Source: Beroe forskalii (lineage: Eukaryota > Ctenophora > Nuda > Beroida > Beroidae). Taken from it: 64,000 nt of DNA. Shown piece after piece: positions 1-11,889 of this stretch. The stretch lies in the NCBI GenBank assembly GCA_011033025.1, contig WFMF01000524.1, positions 1 to 64,000 on the forward strand. The letters are read 5' to 3'. The translations under genes were made by a program, and so were the position numbers. Position 1 is the stretch's first letter. Each line of letters starts with the position of its first letter. Below the pieces are notes generated by a model. It saw nothing but the letters and a program-made list of their open reading frames with translations. It was not told where the DNA came from and ran no database searches.

Positions 1-130
1 TTTGCCCTGGAAAAGGGAAAAGGGTGCACCCAAAACTTGCTGGGAAAGAAAGGGGGAGCCCTTTTTCCAAAACCCCTTTTGCAAAAGTTTTTTTTTTAAC
101 CCGTCCGTCAGGCTTCCCCCGGGATGATCC
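1..130. other. Low-quality contig end
   Basis: The first ~130 bases are runs of doubled and tripled letters (stretches of A, G, C and T homopolymers) without codon or repeat structure. They look like the low-quality tail of a read or contig. A similar texture recurs at 19156-19260. I see no gene here. Confidence 0.55.
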
Positions 131-480
131 ACTGCTGGGAAACTGTGGTCTTTGCAACTCTCGATTGCAACTTCTTCAAAGACATCGAATTTCTTGAAAT
201 TTTCTATTTCAGCTTCTTTCTTCTCTCAACTTTATAAGCATATCTTAGTATCAGGGTGTTTTTGTGAAGAACACCCCTTCTTCTCCTTCAATGCATGTAA
301 CATTGTTGATTTTGTCAATAATATTTTTATTTGGAGGTTTTCTACTCTGTCAGCGAATATTGAGCTCTTTGTTCCTCCTGGGGACATTACATTTAGTTTT
401 AAACTTTACAACACTACTTTATACAATCAAATTTGAGGACCCTGAACTGTTGTTTACACTGCCACTTTATTAATGGATGA
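131..480. other. Unassigned AT-rich stretch upstream of the LINE
   Basis: About 350 bases with short open frames on both strands but no recognisable motif. It could be the 5' part of the LINE that follows or unrelated flank. Nothing in it decides between these. Confidence 0.3.
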
Positions 481-945
481 TTGCCACAGACTAGCTTTCA
501 CTTACCTTGGCTAGATCTTATTTTAATGTCAAATAGTAAAAGTGGCAATAAACGAACATCCGGGAGGGGGGCCTCAAATGTGTTTCAGTGTGATAATAAA
601 GAAAAGACCCATGGCAATATCAATGATAACATTTTGAAAGACCCCTCATCACCAATGGTGAATGAAAGATGTCCATTCAAGGAAATATTGGTAATGAAGT
701 TATTGTTTGTTCTTTATGCCGTAAATCATATCATGCACTGTGTAGAGATAAGAAAGGTGTTTATTCAGGGAATGCAATCTGTTCTAAAACCTTCTTTGAA
801 AATGTTTGGCCCTCTAGCAGCTCACTATAAACACAATTCGTCCAGGTGGGGACAGTTTTTGTTTATTTGCCAGAAATGCAACTCTCTTTATACCCTGGCT
901 TACTCCCTTGTTCAGACTCTGAATCTGATGAAATTGATGTTATAA
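481..945 (+). pseudogene. LINE ORF1, N-terminal PHD-like zinc finger (broken)
   Basis: This is the first recognisable part of the LINE ORF1. A cross-brace zinc finger can be read: C-x2-C at 708-719 (residues CSLC), then x4 and H-x2-C at 732-743 (SYHALC), and, after a frame change, a W followed by C-x2-C at 868-879 (FICQKC). That C2-HC-C2 spacing with a preceding Trp is PHD-like, a finger class known from ORF1 or ORF2 of CR1-group LINEs. A serine-, lysine- and asparagine-rich stretch precedes it. At least one frameshift separates the two halves, so the copy is dead. The ORF1 continues into the AlkB and SGNH domains at 1119-2420. The finger probably binds nucleic acid or protein in the RNP, which is inference. 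Confidence 0.55.
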
Positions 946-1118
946 GCACTCATTCACCTGTTAAACCCTAATTCTGAAAAAGGACTTCAAATGTTCTGAA
1001 ACTCAAACATTCATTTCTGGCAATTTAAAGGGCTATAATTCTGACAATGAAATACAACAGATAACATCTTCATCCTATTAAGCTTGAATCATGAAATAGT
1101 TAGATCGTATCAAAACTG

Positions 1119-1835
1119 TTGAAAAGCTATCTAGAAATCAATGATACCTTCAATAGTGAAGTCAATAAAGTTATCACTGAATTAAAATCCAATTTATTGC
1201 AGTTTGCTCTAATGTTCTCACCAGAAAATGGCAATGTAGCTAACACTCATGGCAGTGTAGCTAACACTCAGCCATGTTACAAGTTTAATCCAAGTACTTG
1301 TCAACCAACAAAAGACTATGTTGAGGATTACCTTAGTGAGACCAATATTCAGAAGTTTTTGATTTCCTAGAAAGTGTCCTGACCTCAAGACTATCAAGTC
1401 AGGTAGTGGAAGCAGAGATGTCTCATACTATGGTGAGTTTGATTATCGATATGGGCCATTCACCACAAGGCAAATCCAATTCCCAAGGTTTTAGAACCTA
1501 TCATTGAACATTTGTCTGTAAAATACCCAAATACCATTGTCAACTCTTGTCTCATCACTAAGTATAGAAATGGAGGTAATGTATGTCCAAAGCACAGTGA
1601 TAATGAGCCATTCATAGCTCCAGGTTCTGATATATTCACTCTGTCAATTGGTGCAGAAAGGTCTATGCAATTCACATCAACATCTGGGGATCTTAAGTCA
1701 ATCAATTTGGCAAATAACAGCCTTCTCTCATTCTCACGTGCATCACAACAGTTTTGGAAGCATGAAATACCAGCAATGGGTTGTTCCAGTGTTCGTTACA
1801 GTCTGACATTCAGACAGCTAGCACCATATTACCTT
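1119..1835 (+). pseudogene. LINE ORF1, AlkB-type 2OG-Fe(II) dioxygenase domain (frameshifted)
   Basis: The core AlkB signature is readable. YYGEFDYRYG lies near 1424-1455 in one frame. After a frameshift near 1460-1480 come a KYRNGG strand and H-x-D (His 1593, Asp 1599; HSDNE). Next are IFTLSIGAERSMQF, the distal metal His at 1761 (FWKHEIP), and the 2OG-binding R-x5-R at 1793-1814 (RYSLTFR). All three iron ligands and both arginines are present. AlkB enzymes oxidatively remove methyl groups from N1-methyladenine or N3-methylcytosine in DNA or RNA using iron, oxygen and 2-oxoglutarate. The segment 1119-1370 (83 codons) is an unassigned linker ending at a stop, after which the frame changes. 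No intron-like sites are needed to join the pieces; they look like decay frameshifts. The SGNH domain follows directly in the same frame, and the LINE ORF2 lies downstream. Confidence 0.75.
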
Positions 1836-2420
1836 AATTCAACTTTGATTTGTGGTGATTCAAATACTCAGAACCTCAAGTTTGGGGCAGGCCTTGAACA
1901 CATTTGGTGTTTGGATGCCTGGCTGAGAGTCAAGGCTGGAAGAATTGATGAGATTCCTGGACCTGATGAGCTGGATTATCCCTATCGTAACTTAGTAATA
2001 CACTGTGGGATAAATGATCTTAGAACCAATATCCATCTTCCCATTCCAGTCCTCATTGAAAAACTTGAGAACAAATGTCTTTTGCCCTTACATTCTAAAT
2101 TCCCAGAAATGAAAATTCTCATCAGTCTACTCCTTCCTACCAAGGATGCTGGTCTCAATTCAATTGTACATGAATTCAACAAGAGAATCTTCAACCTGGT
2201 CAGTAAGGAAATATGTGTACCATTTCACACCAAAATCTGGCAAATAGTAGAGGCTTATTGTCTCATGATTTAGGTCACACCATCAAGATGGAGCCAAGGT
2301 TTTTGACACTGTCCATCTGGGATCTAAAGGTGTTTCAATTTTCTGTTCAAATATCAAAAACAGCATCATCAAGAAGAAAACTGGACAGGAAGTCAAATGA
2401 TGGATATCAGAACTAATCAC
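1836..2420 (+). pseudogene. LINE ORF1, SGNH-hydrolase (esterase) domain (frameshifted)
   Basis: This domain is contiguous with the AlkB domain in one frame. The nucleophile block reads ICGDSN, with Ser at 1860. The oxyanion block reads HCGINDL, with Asn and Asp at 2013-2018. The catalytic D-x2-H (DTVHLGSKG, 2305-2316) is present but in another frame after a stop near 2271. The complete SGNH/GDSL set is therefore visible across one break. ORF1 esterase domains are known in CR1-clade LINEs, where they are thought to act in RNP or membrane association. Here the domain sits behind an AlkB domain, which is not an arrangement I recall as standard. The family call is firm. Any catalytic role in retrotransposition is inference. 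Confidence 0.75.
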
Positions 2421-2599
2421 CCTACACCAGTAAGTCAGTGAACACAGGTTACCAGTTTTGGAATCCCCACCCTGAATACAGACCCAGTAATCGCCCCTCT
2501 TGCAGCTCACCTTACCCATGGACAGGAAATCATCAAGATAGCTTTTTTCCTGGGAGGTCTTCAAAACTTTAAACCAAATGATTTGAACAATGGCTATCA

Positions 2600-3872
2600 A
2601 CCATAGTATAGCCATGACAACTAGACGTGAACCTTGGGAACTGCTGCAAAGAAATTTATACTCATCATAAAATCTTGACATGTTCATCATGCAACTTAAT
2701 TTTTACATTACAAGTGTGGCAAAAATTTTTGAATATGACCAAACAATTGATCAATGGCTCTGCCTGGACTGTCATGCAGGAAAATTGGTCACTTATTCTC
2801 CATTCAATTCTGAGTTTTAATAAATATAATCCTGATGACCCTGAAGTTTATGTAGAGATTGAGAAAATAAAAGCTTGTCTAAAAAGGATGCAAAAGTTAT
2901 TCCCAACAAATTAGCAAATAGTAAGAATTTTGGTTTGATAAAAAAGCCTTTTGGCCATTTTTTCCAACAACATTGACGGAATGTCACAAAATTTTGACAC
3001 CTTACCGGCTTATTATCCCTTCTTAGTAATCAATTTGACATTCTTGCAGTAACTGAAACCAATATCAACGAAATCCATAAAAACCTTTATAAAATTCCCG
3101 GCTATATGATTCCATTTTCAGTTCAAAATATCCAAATAAGCATAAAGGGAGTGGAATAGGCATTTATTTCAATAAAAGTTTTGCAGGAAATATTATTGAT
3201 GAGCTTACGATGATAGGCCCTGATATTGAAACACTTTTCTTAAAAATGTATCACAAAAGGTAAACAGTTCAACTTTGGTGCAGTCTAGACCTCCCAGTGG
3301 CAACTTAAAAAACTTTTACCAACAACTTGAAAGAATTTTTAATATGTTATCCAACAAAGCAGCAGATAACAATTCGATTGTATGGGAGACTTTAATGTTA
3401 ATTTGTTAAAAACGACTGTAACAAAACTAAATTTGAGAATGTATTTTTTTTGGCAACTGTTTCATACCAACTATATCACTTCCCACCCATGAAAAAACCT
3501 GGATGTGACCCTTCATGTATTGATAATATTTTTTTTGTTTCAGATGTTGATAATGTTCTAGGTTCTGGTTTGCTACCTGATGTTAAAGTGTCACACCATT
3601 ACCCAACTATTTGTTTTTATGACATATTTGACAATGATAATCATGCTGATAATGTCAATGATAGTGATAACTGTTCTCTGCCACATTATGACTATTGTGA
3701 AACTCATATCATTGAATTCAATTCCAAACTTTCTGAAAAGCTTTCTATGGACAATTTTAGTGCTGATGAATTAGGTTTTGAAAAATTTATTGATTGCATC
3801 AACAACACAATAGAAGACTGTTTCAAAGTAAATCCAATAAAGTTTGAAAAAAGTCAAAGCGTAATCGGATAG
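2600..3872 (+). pseudogene. LINE ORF2 N-terminus: PHD-like finger and AP-type endonuclease
   Basis: ORF2 opens with a second finger: C-x2-C (CSSC), then after a one-base shift H-x2-C (HYKC), then WLCLDC, between about 2677 and 2795. The endonuclease/exonuclease/phosphatase domain follows in pieces. These are FDILAVTETNIN near 3030, GSGIGIYFNKS near 3150, GDFNVN near 3387, then a longer open stretch 3450-3872 with PGCDPSCIDNIF and the catalytic VSHH at about 3588. AP-type endonucleases of this kind nick the target to prime reverse transcription. Several stops and frameshifts make this copy inactive. The order PHD finger, endonuclease, reverse transcriptase fits CR1/L2-like elements. Confidence 0.8.
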
Positions 3873-5636
3873 AGAATCCTTTGGATCACAAATGGCCTCA
3901 TTAACTCAATCAACTATAAAAAAATTTTCTTTTAATGAAAAATGGAGAAAAGTAAAAACAAGGGAAGTAAAATGGGGATTCTGAACTTTATGATAAATAC
4001 AAAACTACCGAAAGAAGTTAAGAACTTTAATCAAAGCTGCTAAACATATGTTTTATTCTAAGAAATTTGACAATTGCCATGGCAATAGTAAAAAAACATG
4101 GGAATTAATCAATGAACTCAGGGAAAAAGTATATCTAAATCCAAGTCCTCCTTTCTCGTTAATGGAGAATTGGTTAAGGATAGAAGAGTTATAGCAAATG
4201 AATTTAATAAATATTTTGCATCAGTTGCTCATGACTTGAATAAAAATGCTTTAAGACCAGAAAATCTTCCAATATCCCCTATTCCTGACTTCTCAACTTA
4301 TATCAGTGACAGAGTAAATGACAGCCTATTCTTTGAACCATGTTCACCAGTTGAAATAGAAAAAATCATTAACGAATTAGAAAATGGCAAAGCTAGTGAT
4401 ATACCTGTAAGAATTCTCAAGAATTGCATACTGTATCAATTATTAATCCCCATTTGACAAAATTCTACAACAATTTCATTGAATTAGGTACCTATATTTC
4501 CAAATATCCTCAAGATTGGCCACATAACTCCTGTGTTTAAAAAAGACAATATACAATTGTTCAAAAATTATAGGCCTGTTTCAATGCTACCTTGCTTTGG
4601 AAAAATTCTGGAGAAGATCATCTACTCTCGTTTATATAGTTTTGTTACCTCAAAAATATCTTATATGAAAACCAATATGGTTTCCGTAGTCACCACTCAA
4701 CCTCACATGCGGTGAACTACTCAGTTGATAAAATAAATGTTAACATAGAGAATAAAACCATGTACTTGGCATATTTATAGATCTAAGTAAAGCATTTGAT
4801 ACCATTTGTCATGATAAACTCCTTGTAAAACTGGAAAATTATGGCATCAGAGGTACACCACTGAATCTCTTAAAAAGTTACATGACTAATAGGCAACAAC
4901 TAACTAACTATGATTCTGTTAAATCTGATTTACTGCCTGTTATATATGGTGTCCTCAGTGATCTGTTCTAGGACCATTGCTTTTCATTCTTTATATAAAT
5001 GATATAGTCAATTGTACTAAACTTGGACACTTTGTAATGTTCGCTGATGATACAAAATATATTTGTTAGTGGAAGTACTGAAGAAGAAGCTTATTCCAAG
5101 GCCAATGAGGTGCTTAGAAATGTAAATTTGTATATGATAAGTAATCAAATGCATGTTAACATTGAAAAGTGTGTACATGCATTTTAGACCAAGGCTTAAT
5201 CACCATGAACAAAAAAACTTGTGCCAGAACCAAAATTAGTGGTTTTGATCACAAACTATTCCTGAACAATAACAAAATCAAAAAAACAAATAGAGCACGA
5301 TACCTAGGAGTTATCATAGATGAAAACTTGAATTGGGAAAGTCATCTTGAACATTTGGAACAAAAATTAAACAGTTCAATTATCACAATCAAAAGAATCA
5401 GAAAATTCATCCCCAAGAGCATTTCAATAAACTCTATCACTCACTCTTCATATCACACCTAACTTATGGGATATCAGCTTGGGGTTCTGTATCCAATAAT
5501 AAATTGAAGCCTATATTCAATATTCAAAAGAATATGTGCTAGAACATACCAAACCTCTATTCACAGAGTTAAAATTCCTAACTGTCCATAATCTACACAA
5601 ACTTTTCTTACTAAATGAAATTTTTAAAATTAGAAA
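3873..5636 (+). pseudogene. LINE ORF2 reverse transcriptase (broken; tail displaced by an insertion)
   Basis: RT motifs appear in order with frame changes between them. They are ENGKASDIPVRILKNC at ~4380, ITPVFKKDN then NYRPVSMLPCFGKILEKII at ~4525-4625, the FRS..ST block near 4682, FIDLSKAFDTICHDKL at ~4776, a damaged GVxxxSVLGPL block near 4949-4985, ILYINDIV near 4990 and the catalytic FADDT near 5040. The thumb region (RYLGVIIDENLNWESHL) follows at ~5300, then TYGISAWGS near 5465. The reading ends at NEIFKIRKY, where the 2.9-kb transposon at 5641 interrupts it. The C-terminal tail resumes at 8573. I place the family in the CR1/L2-like group from motif order; a phylogeny would settle this. 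Confidence 0.85.
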
Positions 5637-5640
5637 ATAT

Positions 5641-8572
5641 CGTCACCTTCAAATCAAAAGGTGATAACTTGAAAAGTATAGTTTTGAGATAATCGAAAAA
5701 AACTAATTTTCTTCAAAACTAATGGTCAAATGTTCTCAACTTATGGTTTTTTGAATAGTATGTAATAATGTAGTATGATCAGATAATGTTTTCACTCCTC
5801 CCGATGTCCACCCAATTAATTACAATTAATTAATTAATTGAAAAGTTGACAGTTATCACCTTTGGTCGAAACTTTAATTTTAAAAATGATTTGAAGAGGT
5901 GATATCTCTAATTATAACCTTTTGAATTACTTTTTCTCCTACTAAAGACAGCAGTATTATCACATATTATATTGAGTTATCACCTTATTGCCTTAAATTC
6001 CATAATTTCAAGATATCAAAATGTTCTTGAATTATTTAAAAACTGATATTTGAAGACGACATCCTTTTGTTATTTTCTTCGGTTCTTATTTTATTTTCAA
6101 AAACACTAAAATTATAAAGTTTCATGAAATTTAATGACATCATTACGAAATTTCACGATTTTTAGCGCCTTTGTAGTGATTTTAAGAAAAGAAAGCCCTA
6201 TTAATTTTCATTTAGCCCCTTTCATGATACTGTTCACAATTATTTTGTACCCTAAAATCCTTATTAAAGTATTAAGTTTCAACTCAAATTGTGGCTGCTA
6301 TTTAGCTATTTGTGTGAGTTCATCAAACTACTTTTCGGTAGTACTATGTACCATACTAGCATAAAGCTTTGACATGTCATGTCTGCTTGAAATTACATAT
6401 TTCAAACTATTCAGAAAGTATGGAAGTAGAAACACTAAACACCATCTAAATTAACAATATCATCATGACGTCTTGAGCAAACTCCGTGCTTTATTGAGGA
6501 TTTACACATTCCTTTTATCAGTCACAAAAATACCACTTTACATCTATCAAGTTTTACTTGTTACTTTGTTTTTGTGAAGAATGGCCAGAAATTAACATTT
6601 TATTTTATTTAACAAACTGACAACCATAGGGATAAAATCGTGTGTTTTTTCGGTCAGATATGTGGTTCTGATCATGGTTAATACCACTGTGGTCATCTTA
6701 TTATTACAACCTATATGTCATTCCAATTGATTAAATCAGAAAAAATCCTCCAAATCAGCAAATCATCCATTCATCGTAGAAATGAAATCGTGGCTCCTTG
6801 AATTTCCTATTAGTAATTTCCTAACTTGCAGATTCCAAATAAGGCAAAAAATATTTTAGTAATAGAGCAATAGTACCCTAATCATCAATCACTACAGCAT
6901 TGTTTACAGGTACTCAATTTTAAAACAAATGGGTGACATAATAATGGAAATAATTTGGAAAATGCATAACTATGTCATACTCCCAGTGGAATAATATGAG
7001 GAATGTTGGAGCGACAATCCCAGCCAAAATTTGTCCAAATCGAAGCAAAAAAGCCCATTTAGGTTGACAGAAACTTGATATTAATATTTGGCTATTTTTA
7101 CTACATGGCGCAATTATTATCATGGTCTCAACTCGCTAGTTTTGATAAAGGAGCAATTTCCAAACTGCGTCAGAATCCAATTAACGCGCACAAAACGCGC
7201 GTCATTCATTCCTAAAAAAAGCTACCAGGATCCTAATCTAGCCAAATATTCCCAAACTAGCTGCCAGACTCCAAAAGTAGCCAGGGACTCCTAAAATCCG
7301 CTGCAAGGATTCCATTGCTTGTTTATACATCCAGGAACTCATTATATCAACTTTTTTTTCGTGAAGCAGTGTTTTTGTGATTCATTGGAATGTGGGAACC
7401 TTATCAGCCATATGGCTCAATATGTTTCGAAATAATGTACTTAGCAATGTTGACTTCGAGGTCCCTGTTTGGATAGTGAAATCCCTTATGACGCAAAAAG
7501 GCATTTTTGCTACTTTATGACTCCATGATAGTATAAATTATAATGAATGTGCAGCTCTTTGCGTTATATCGCCCGAGTTCCAAGCTTAATTTAATGGATT
7601 GAGTAGTGTTCTTGCGCTGACGCGCGCAAACACACTCACTAATAACATTACTTGCTTTGCATACGAAGTAACCTCCGCAGAACTTCCATCTTTGCCTGAT
7701 ACATACTAATCGTATGCATAGTGAAAAGAAAGTGATTTCACATTATTCCATTTGTATCTGTTATTTCGTAACGTCATCGTCTCATGTTGCCTAGTGAAGA
7801 CATGTAATTCAACGCTATCGAGAATGAAATCATGACTGAAGTAGTCTTAGACACGCCGCTAGACAGAAAAAAAGCCGTTCTTCCCGCGAAATCCCCATTC
7901 CCAGCCACTTATAAAAATTATTCCACTGGGGTCATACTCCAAGTTGTCAAAAATGAACTGTTGGCACTGAAAAGAAATGTTTCACCTCGATACTTCTCTA
8001 TATTATTGCTGACCAATGCTCACGAAAGCACGTCAAAAACTTCCATATACTGTTAGTACCTACTCTGAAATTACTATAATAGGTATTTTTAGATTTCCTA
8101 GACGAATCTTTGATACAACAGAGGCACATTATAGTACTTAAAACATTCTTACAATTTCTTATTTCTCAAATTGAGAAACCTAAATATGTGAAAAATTACT
8201 TTCAAACTGGGTTATAACTCAAGTTATAACCTGAAAATTAATAGAAAAAGCAAACAATCTTTCAAAAATAGGGTTATAACTGGAGTTATAACCTTTTTTT
8301 CGGAATTTTGGACTGATTTATTCGTTACTAAAAGGTGATATGTTGAGTTATAGCCCTATAAAATTTATTTTATTATTTCAAATTATTTTTAGGAGGTAAT
8401 AACTCGGGTTATAACTTTTTGGCAAAACTTTCTAAAAAAATTTTGTTGCTGATTTTGCTCAAATCACTTCAAAATTTCACTCACGGGTGCGCAATGAGAT
8501 TCTGAATCACTTGGTAAGGTTTTTTTGAAAAGGTGATAACTCGAGTTATCACCTTTTGATTTGAAGGTGACG
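5641..8572. mobile_element. 2.9-kb DNA transposon inserted in LINE ORF2
   Basis: The two ends are inverted copies: CGTCACCTTCAAATCAAAAG at 5641 and its complement ending at 8572, with at least 28 matching bases. The flanks read ATAT on both sides (5637-5640 and 8573-8576). The duplication can equally be read as TA with TIRs one base longer (5640-8573). Removing the insert with one duplication copy puts the LINE tail back in frame (KIRKY then RYPIPLY), confirming the boundaries. No transposase is recognisable. The largest open frames, at 6134-6364 and 7832-8056, match nothing I know. It is probably non-autonomous. The region 8210-8556 repeats a GTTATAAC-type palindrome. Confidence 0.75.
8205..8556. 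repeat. Subterminal palindrome cluster of the 5641-8572 transposon
   Basis: Five imperfect palindromes of the form GGTTATAACTC/GAGTTATAACC occur near 8212, 8272, 8333, 8395 and 8532. The last has GGTGATAACTC as its half-site. Related half-sites (AGTTATCACC) occur near the left end at 5650, 5850 and 5972. Subterminal repeats of this kind are often transposase-binding sites; that role is inferred. Confidence 0.6.
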
Positions 8573-8883
8573 ATATAGATATCCAATTCCTTTATATACA
8601 CTACTCAAAAACTCACCCCAATCAACAAGAAATAATCGAAAAAATAGTATTGTTGTACCAGATTATAACCTTCATTCTTCTAGACAACAATTTCTGTACT
8701 TTGGCTCCCATGTATGGAATAAATTCAATGATAAAACTGCTCAGTGTGGTACAAACTTTCTCTCTGACCTCTCCACATCAACCTTTGTTGCAAAAGAAGT
8801 TCAAAAAATTTATTTTTGACCTTCAGTCATCAGGACATATTGAGCTCTGGGAGAATCGTAACCAAAATTTTGAATTGCTTTGA
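8573..8883 (+). pseudogene. LINE ORF2 C-terminal tail
   Basis: This is the C-terminal end of the reverse-transcriptase polypeptide, split from its body by the 5641-8572 insertion. It reads RQQFLYFGSHVWNKF, the usual F-x-Y-x-G-x2-W-N block at the end of CR1-like ORF2 proteins. A frameshift leads to FIFDLQSSGHIELW and a stop at about 8881. The downstream 3' tail is interrupted again by the foldback element at 8912. Confidence 0.75.
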
Positions 8884-8929
8884 TTCAACCTCAGTTCTTG
8901 TGACGTTAAAGCGTTGATACTAAAAGGTG

Positions 8930-9565
8930 GAACCACCCGAAACCACCCGAAACCACCCGAAACCACCCAACCCACCCGAAACCACCCCCGAAACCACCCA
9001 ATATAGCCCTGAAACCACCCGAAACCACCCGAAACCACCCGAAACCACCTGAAACCACCCGAAACCACCCAACCCACCCGAAACCACCCAACCCACCCGA
9101 AACCACCGAAACCACCCAACCCACCCGAAACCACCAAAAACATTGTTTTTACTATAACATTTTTGTCAAAAAATACGAAACCAGCCCGAAACCAGCCCGA
9201 AACCAGCCCGAAACCAGCTGATATTTAACTAAAATGTGGAACGACCCGAAACCACCTGAAACCACCCAACCCACCCGAAACCACCCAACCCACCAGAAAC
9301 CACCCAACCCACCCGAAACCACCCAACCCACCCGAAACCACCCAACCCACCCGAAACCACCCAACCCACCGAAACCACCTAACCCACCCGAAACCACCCA
9401 ACCCACCCGAAACCACCCAACCCACCCGAAACCACCCAAAACACCTTGAAACCACCCAAAACCACCGAATCCACCCGAAACCACCGAACCCACCTGAAAC
9501 CACTCAACCTTCCCGGAACCACCCAACCTTCCCAGAACCACCCAACCCACCCGAAACCACCCAGT
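8930..9565. repeat. GAAACCACCC/AACCCACCC minisatellite, left arm
   Basis: Tandem 10-bp GAAACCACCC units, some with an added AACCCACCC, occupy 8930-9140 and 9238-9565. The spacer between them contains four GAAACCAGCCC variants. The strand bias is extreme: C-runs on the plus strand, G-runs on the minus. Apparent glycine/tryptophan-rich open frames on the minus strand are by-products of the 10-bp unit. Confidence 0.9.
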
Positions 9566-9672
9566 TTCGACTGTTGATACTATTGCCTGTCAATAAATTT
9601 TTCAATTGGTCTGGATAAGGTTGGAAAATCTGATTATCGTCTAAAAGTGTAGCACCTCTGTTACAACATTTT

Positions 9673-9810
9673 TGTTGATACTAAAAGGTGGAACCACCCG
9701 AAACCACCCAACCCACCCGAAACCACCCAATATAGCCCCGAAACCAACCGAAACCACCCGAAACCACCTGAAACCACCCAACCCACCGAAACCATCCAAC
9801 CCACGTGAAT
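9673..9810. repeat. Internal copy of foldback terminus plus minisatellite
   Basis: GTTGATACTAAAAGGTGGAA recurs here in the same orientation as the left end at 8913, again leading into GAAACCACCC units with the CCAATATAGCCC variant. It may be an internal duplication or a nested second element. Confidence 0.7.
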
Positions 9811-11889
9811 CAACCCGATACACTGTGAATTCAAGGAAAGCCCATGGCAAAAGTTTCCAATTCGGATAGTATAACTGTAGTACAGTATCAGTAGCGTGAC
9901 TTCCATCCTCCAGCATGTTGCACAGTTGACACTGACATGGGCTATTTCACTTCGTGTGTGCAAGTAAGAATTGAGATTCCTCATGGATATGTCCAGTGTC
10001 CACGGCTCTGCTCAAATTCAGCGTGACCCAATCCATACGTGTATCAATAATATGTATAATACCTGGAGAGCGAATTTTGCGGCAGATTTTATATTCATGT
10101 GACACTGAATATAATAGTCTGGGCCAATGAATTGACTGTGATATATCCATTATCCAATACCTATCATTCTCGGGAGCTTATTTGAGAGATTTGCCCTTCT
10201 AGAAAGGAAATGTTGAAAGTTTGAGTATAAATCTTCAAAGAATTTTAAAACCAACAGAAAGTTCTTGTGGCAAAATACAACGACTATTCAATGCAAGAGC
10301 GAGGTTCGGAGAAATAACAGCATTATTATATTATCACTATTAACATGGGTTGAACACTGAGCTCGACTTAAAATCGTTAATCAGGAACAAGACGTGTATT
10401 GACTTATTGATGACCGTGGCAGCTTGAGCTACAAAGAACGAGCCCGACGGCCTAGCTCTTTATTGATATGTATCTTCATAAATCAAAGGTCAGAAGCATC
10501 AGATTGTAAAATAAGTTGAAAGGGTGAAATGGCTCACGAAAGATCCTCAGTGGCCGGGTAATTGCATATATGGTGGTTTTAATCTACAGAGAAATAGGTA
10601 GTTCTTGTAAAGAAAATCGTCCACACTGGGGCTGTAGTCTACGGCAAACCAAACGACCATTCAACGTTTGAGAAGTTTTACTGTAAAAGAGTAAAGGAGC
10701 AAAGGTGCTTTGAACTTTTGAAAACCATTTCTTAAAACAACACTATCACTTATGATGATTGCATCACTTTACTTGAGCCCGAGTGTGCAAATTCTGATTC
10801 ATTAAAACATTCAAAATATAATTCACAACGAAACATCTGACATTTGTTTGAAACGATGGAAGATTTTGCCGAGGGTAACATCGCGCACAAATAGTAAGTC
10901 CCAAACGAACAATATGCCCCTGACACTGTCAGTAAGAGTAACAATTCTTGCGCCTATTTTTCGCGCGCGACGAATAACATGCCCGGGCAAGTTCAGCGGC
11001 AGTTAGGGAAATATCGCGAATGTGTCATTGGTTGCATAAGATTCCTTCATTTCGTTGCATTACAGTACTTTCATTGCTCAGAAGGCCCGTGCACTTATAT
11101 TCACCTTTTTGCATGTAATTCGACCGTACGTTCATCTTATTCATCTTATTCACCTTTATGAAAATGTTCAAATACTACATTCCAACATTATATTTTGTTG
11201 TTCATGTTACTTGATATATAATCACGTGGGCGGTGGGACTATAGAAATCCCCACAATGTACACTTACAGACGTGTATCAAATGTTACTTGTGTATTGTGC
11301 AATGATAAGTTATTACAGGAAGCCCTTGAATTGTATGTCGGGTAATACGGACATGGTATCGAGGTTTTGGCAATTAACTAATTAAGAAACAGCGCATGTA
11401 ATTGTAACAAAATAAAAACTATACCTAACGAGTGGACGAGTTTGTGTGTGATATTTCATCTCTTTTGCAAGCCTCTCTTTGATTTTCAGCATGATCCAAT
11501 AACTTATATCGTACCTACAGCAAGCTGAATTTCAGCACGGCCGTTGATATAAATTTCGGATTTGATGTCTCACAATCTCTGGTCTATGACTACGTAATAT
11601 TTGAGAATTTGCAGAGCTTTATGCCACTACTTCCATGCAATTGTGCTCAGAACGTAATCCATGCACATTGCACGTGGCACATGATCAGTTCATGATTCAT
11701 CATTGCATGTTATCATTAAATTTCGGAAAGTTACCAAATTTCCTCATTTTATTTGGTAACAGAGCTATGCATCATTTAATGGAGATTGGAGTAATGGTAC
11801 CTACACACTAAGTTAACGTACATATCGGAGGAGAATGATTGATATGATCACAATTGCCAGTTTAGAAACCGTCAGTCCACCATAACCCA

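Noticed and set aside
8823..9550. Glycine/tryptophan/valine-rich open frames on the minus strand (and Pro/Thr-rich on the plus)
   Set aside because: They are translations of the GAAACCACCC minisatellite. A 10-bp unit cycles through all frames, and the frames exist on both strands with no conserved start or domain.
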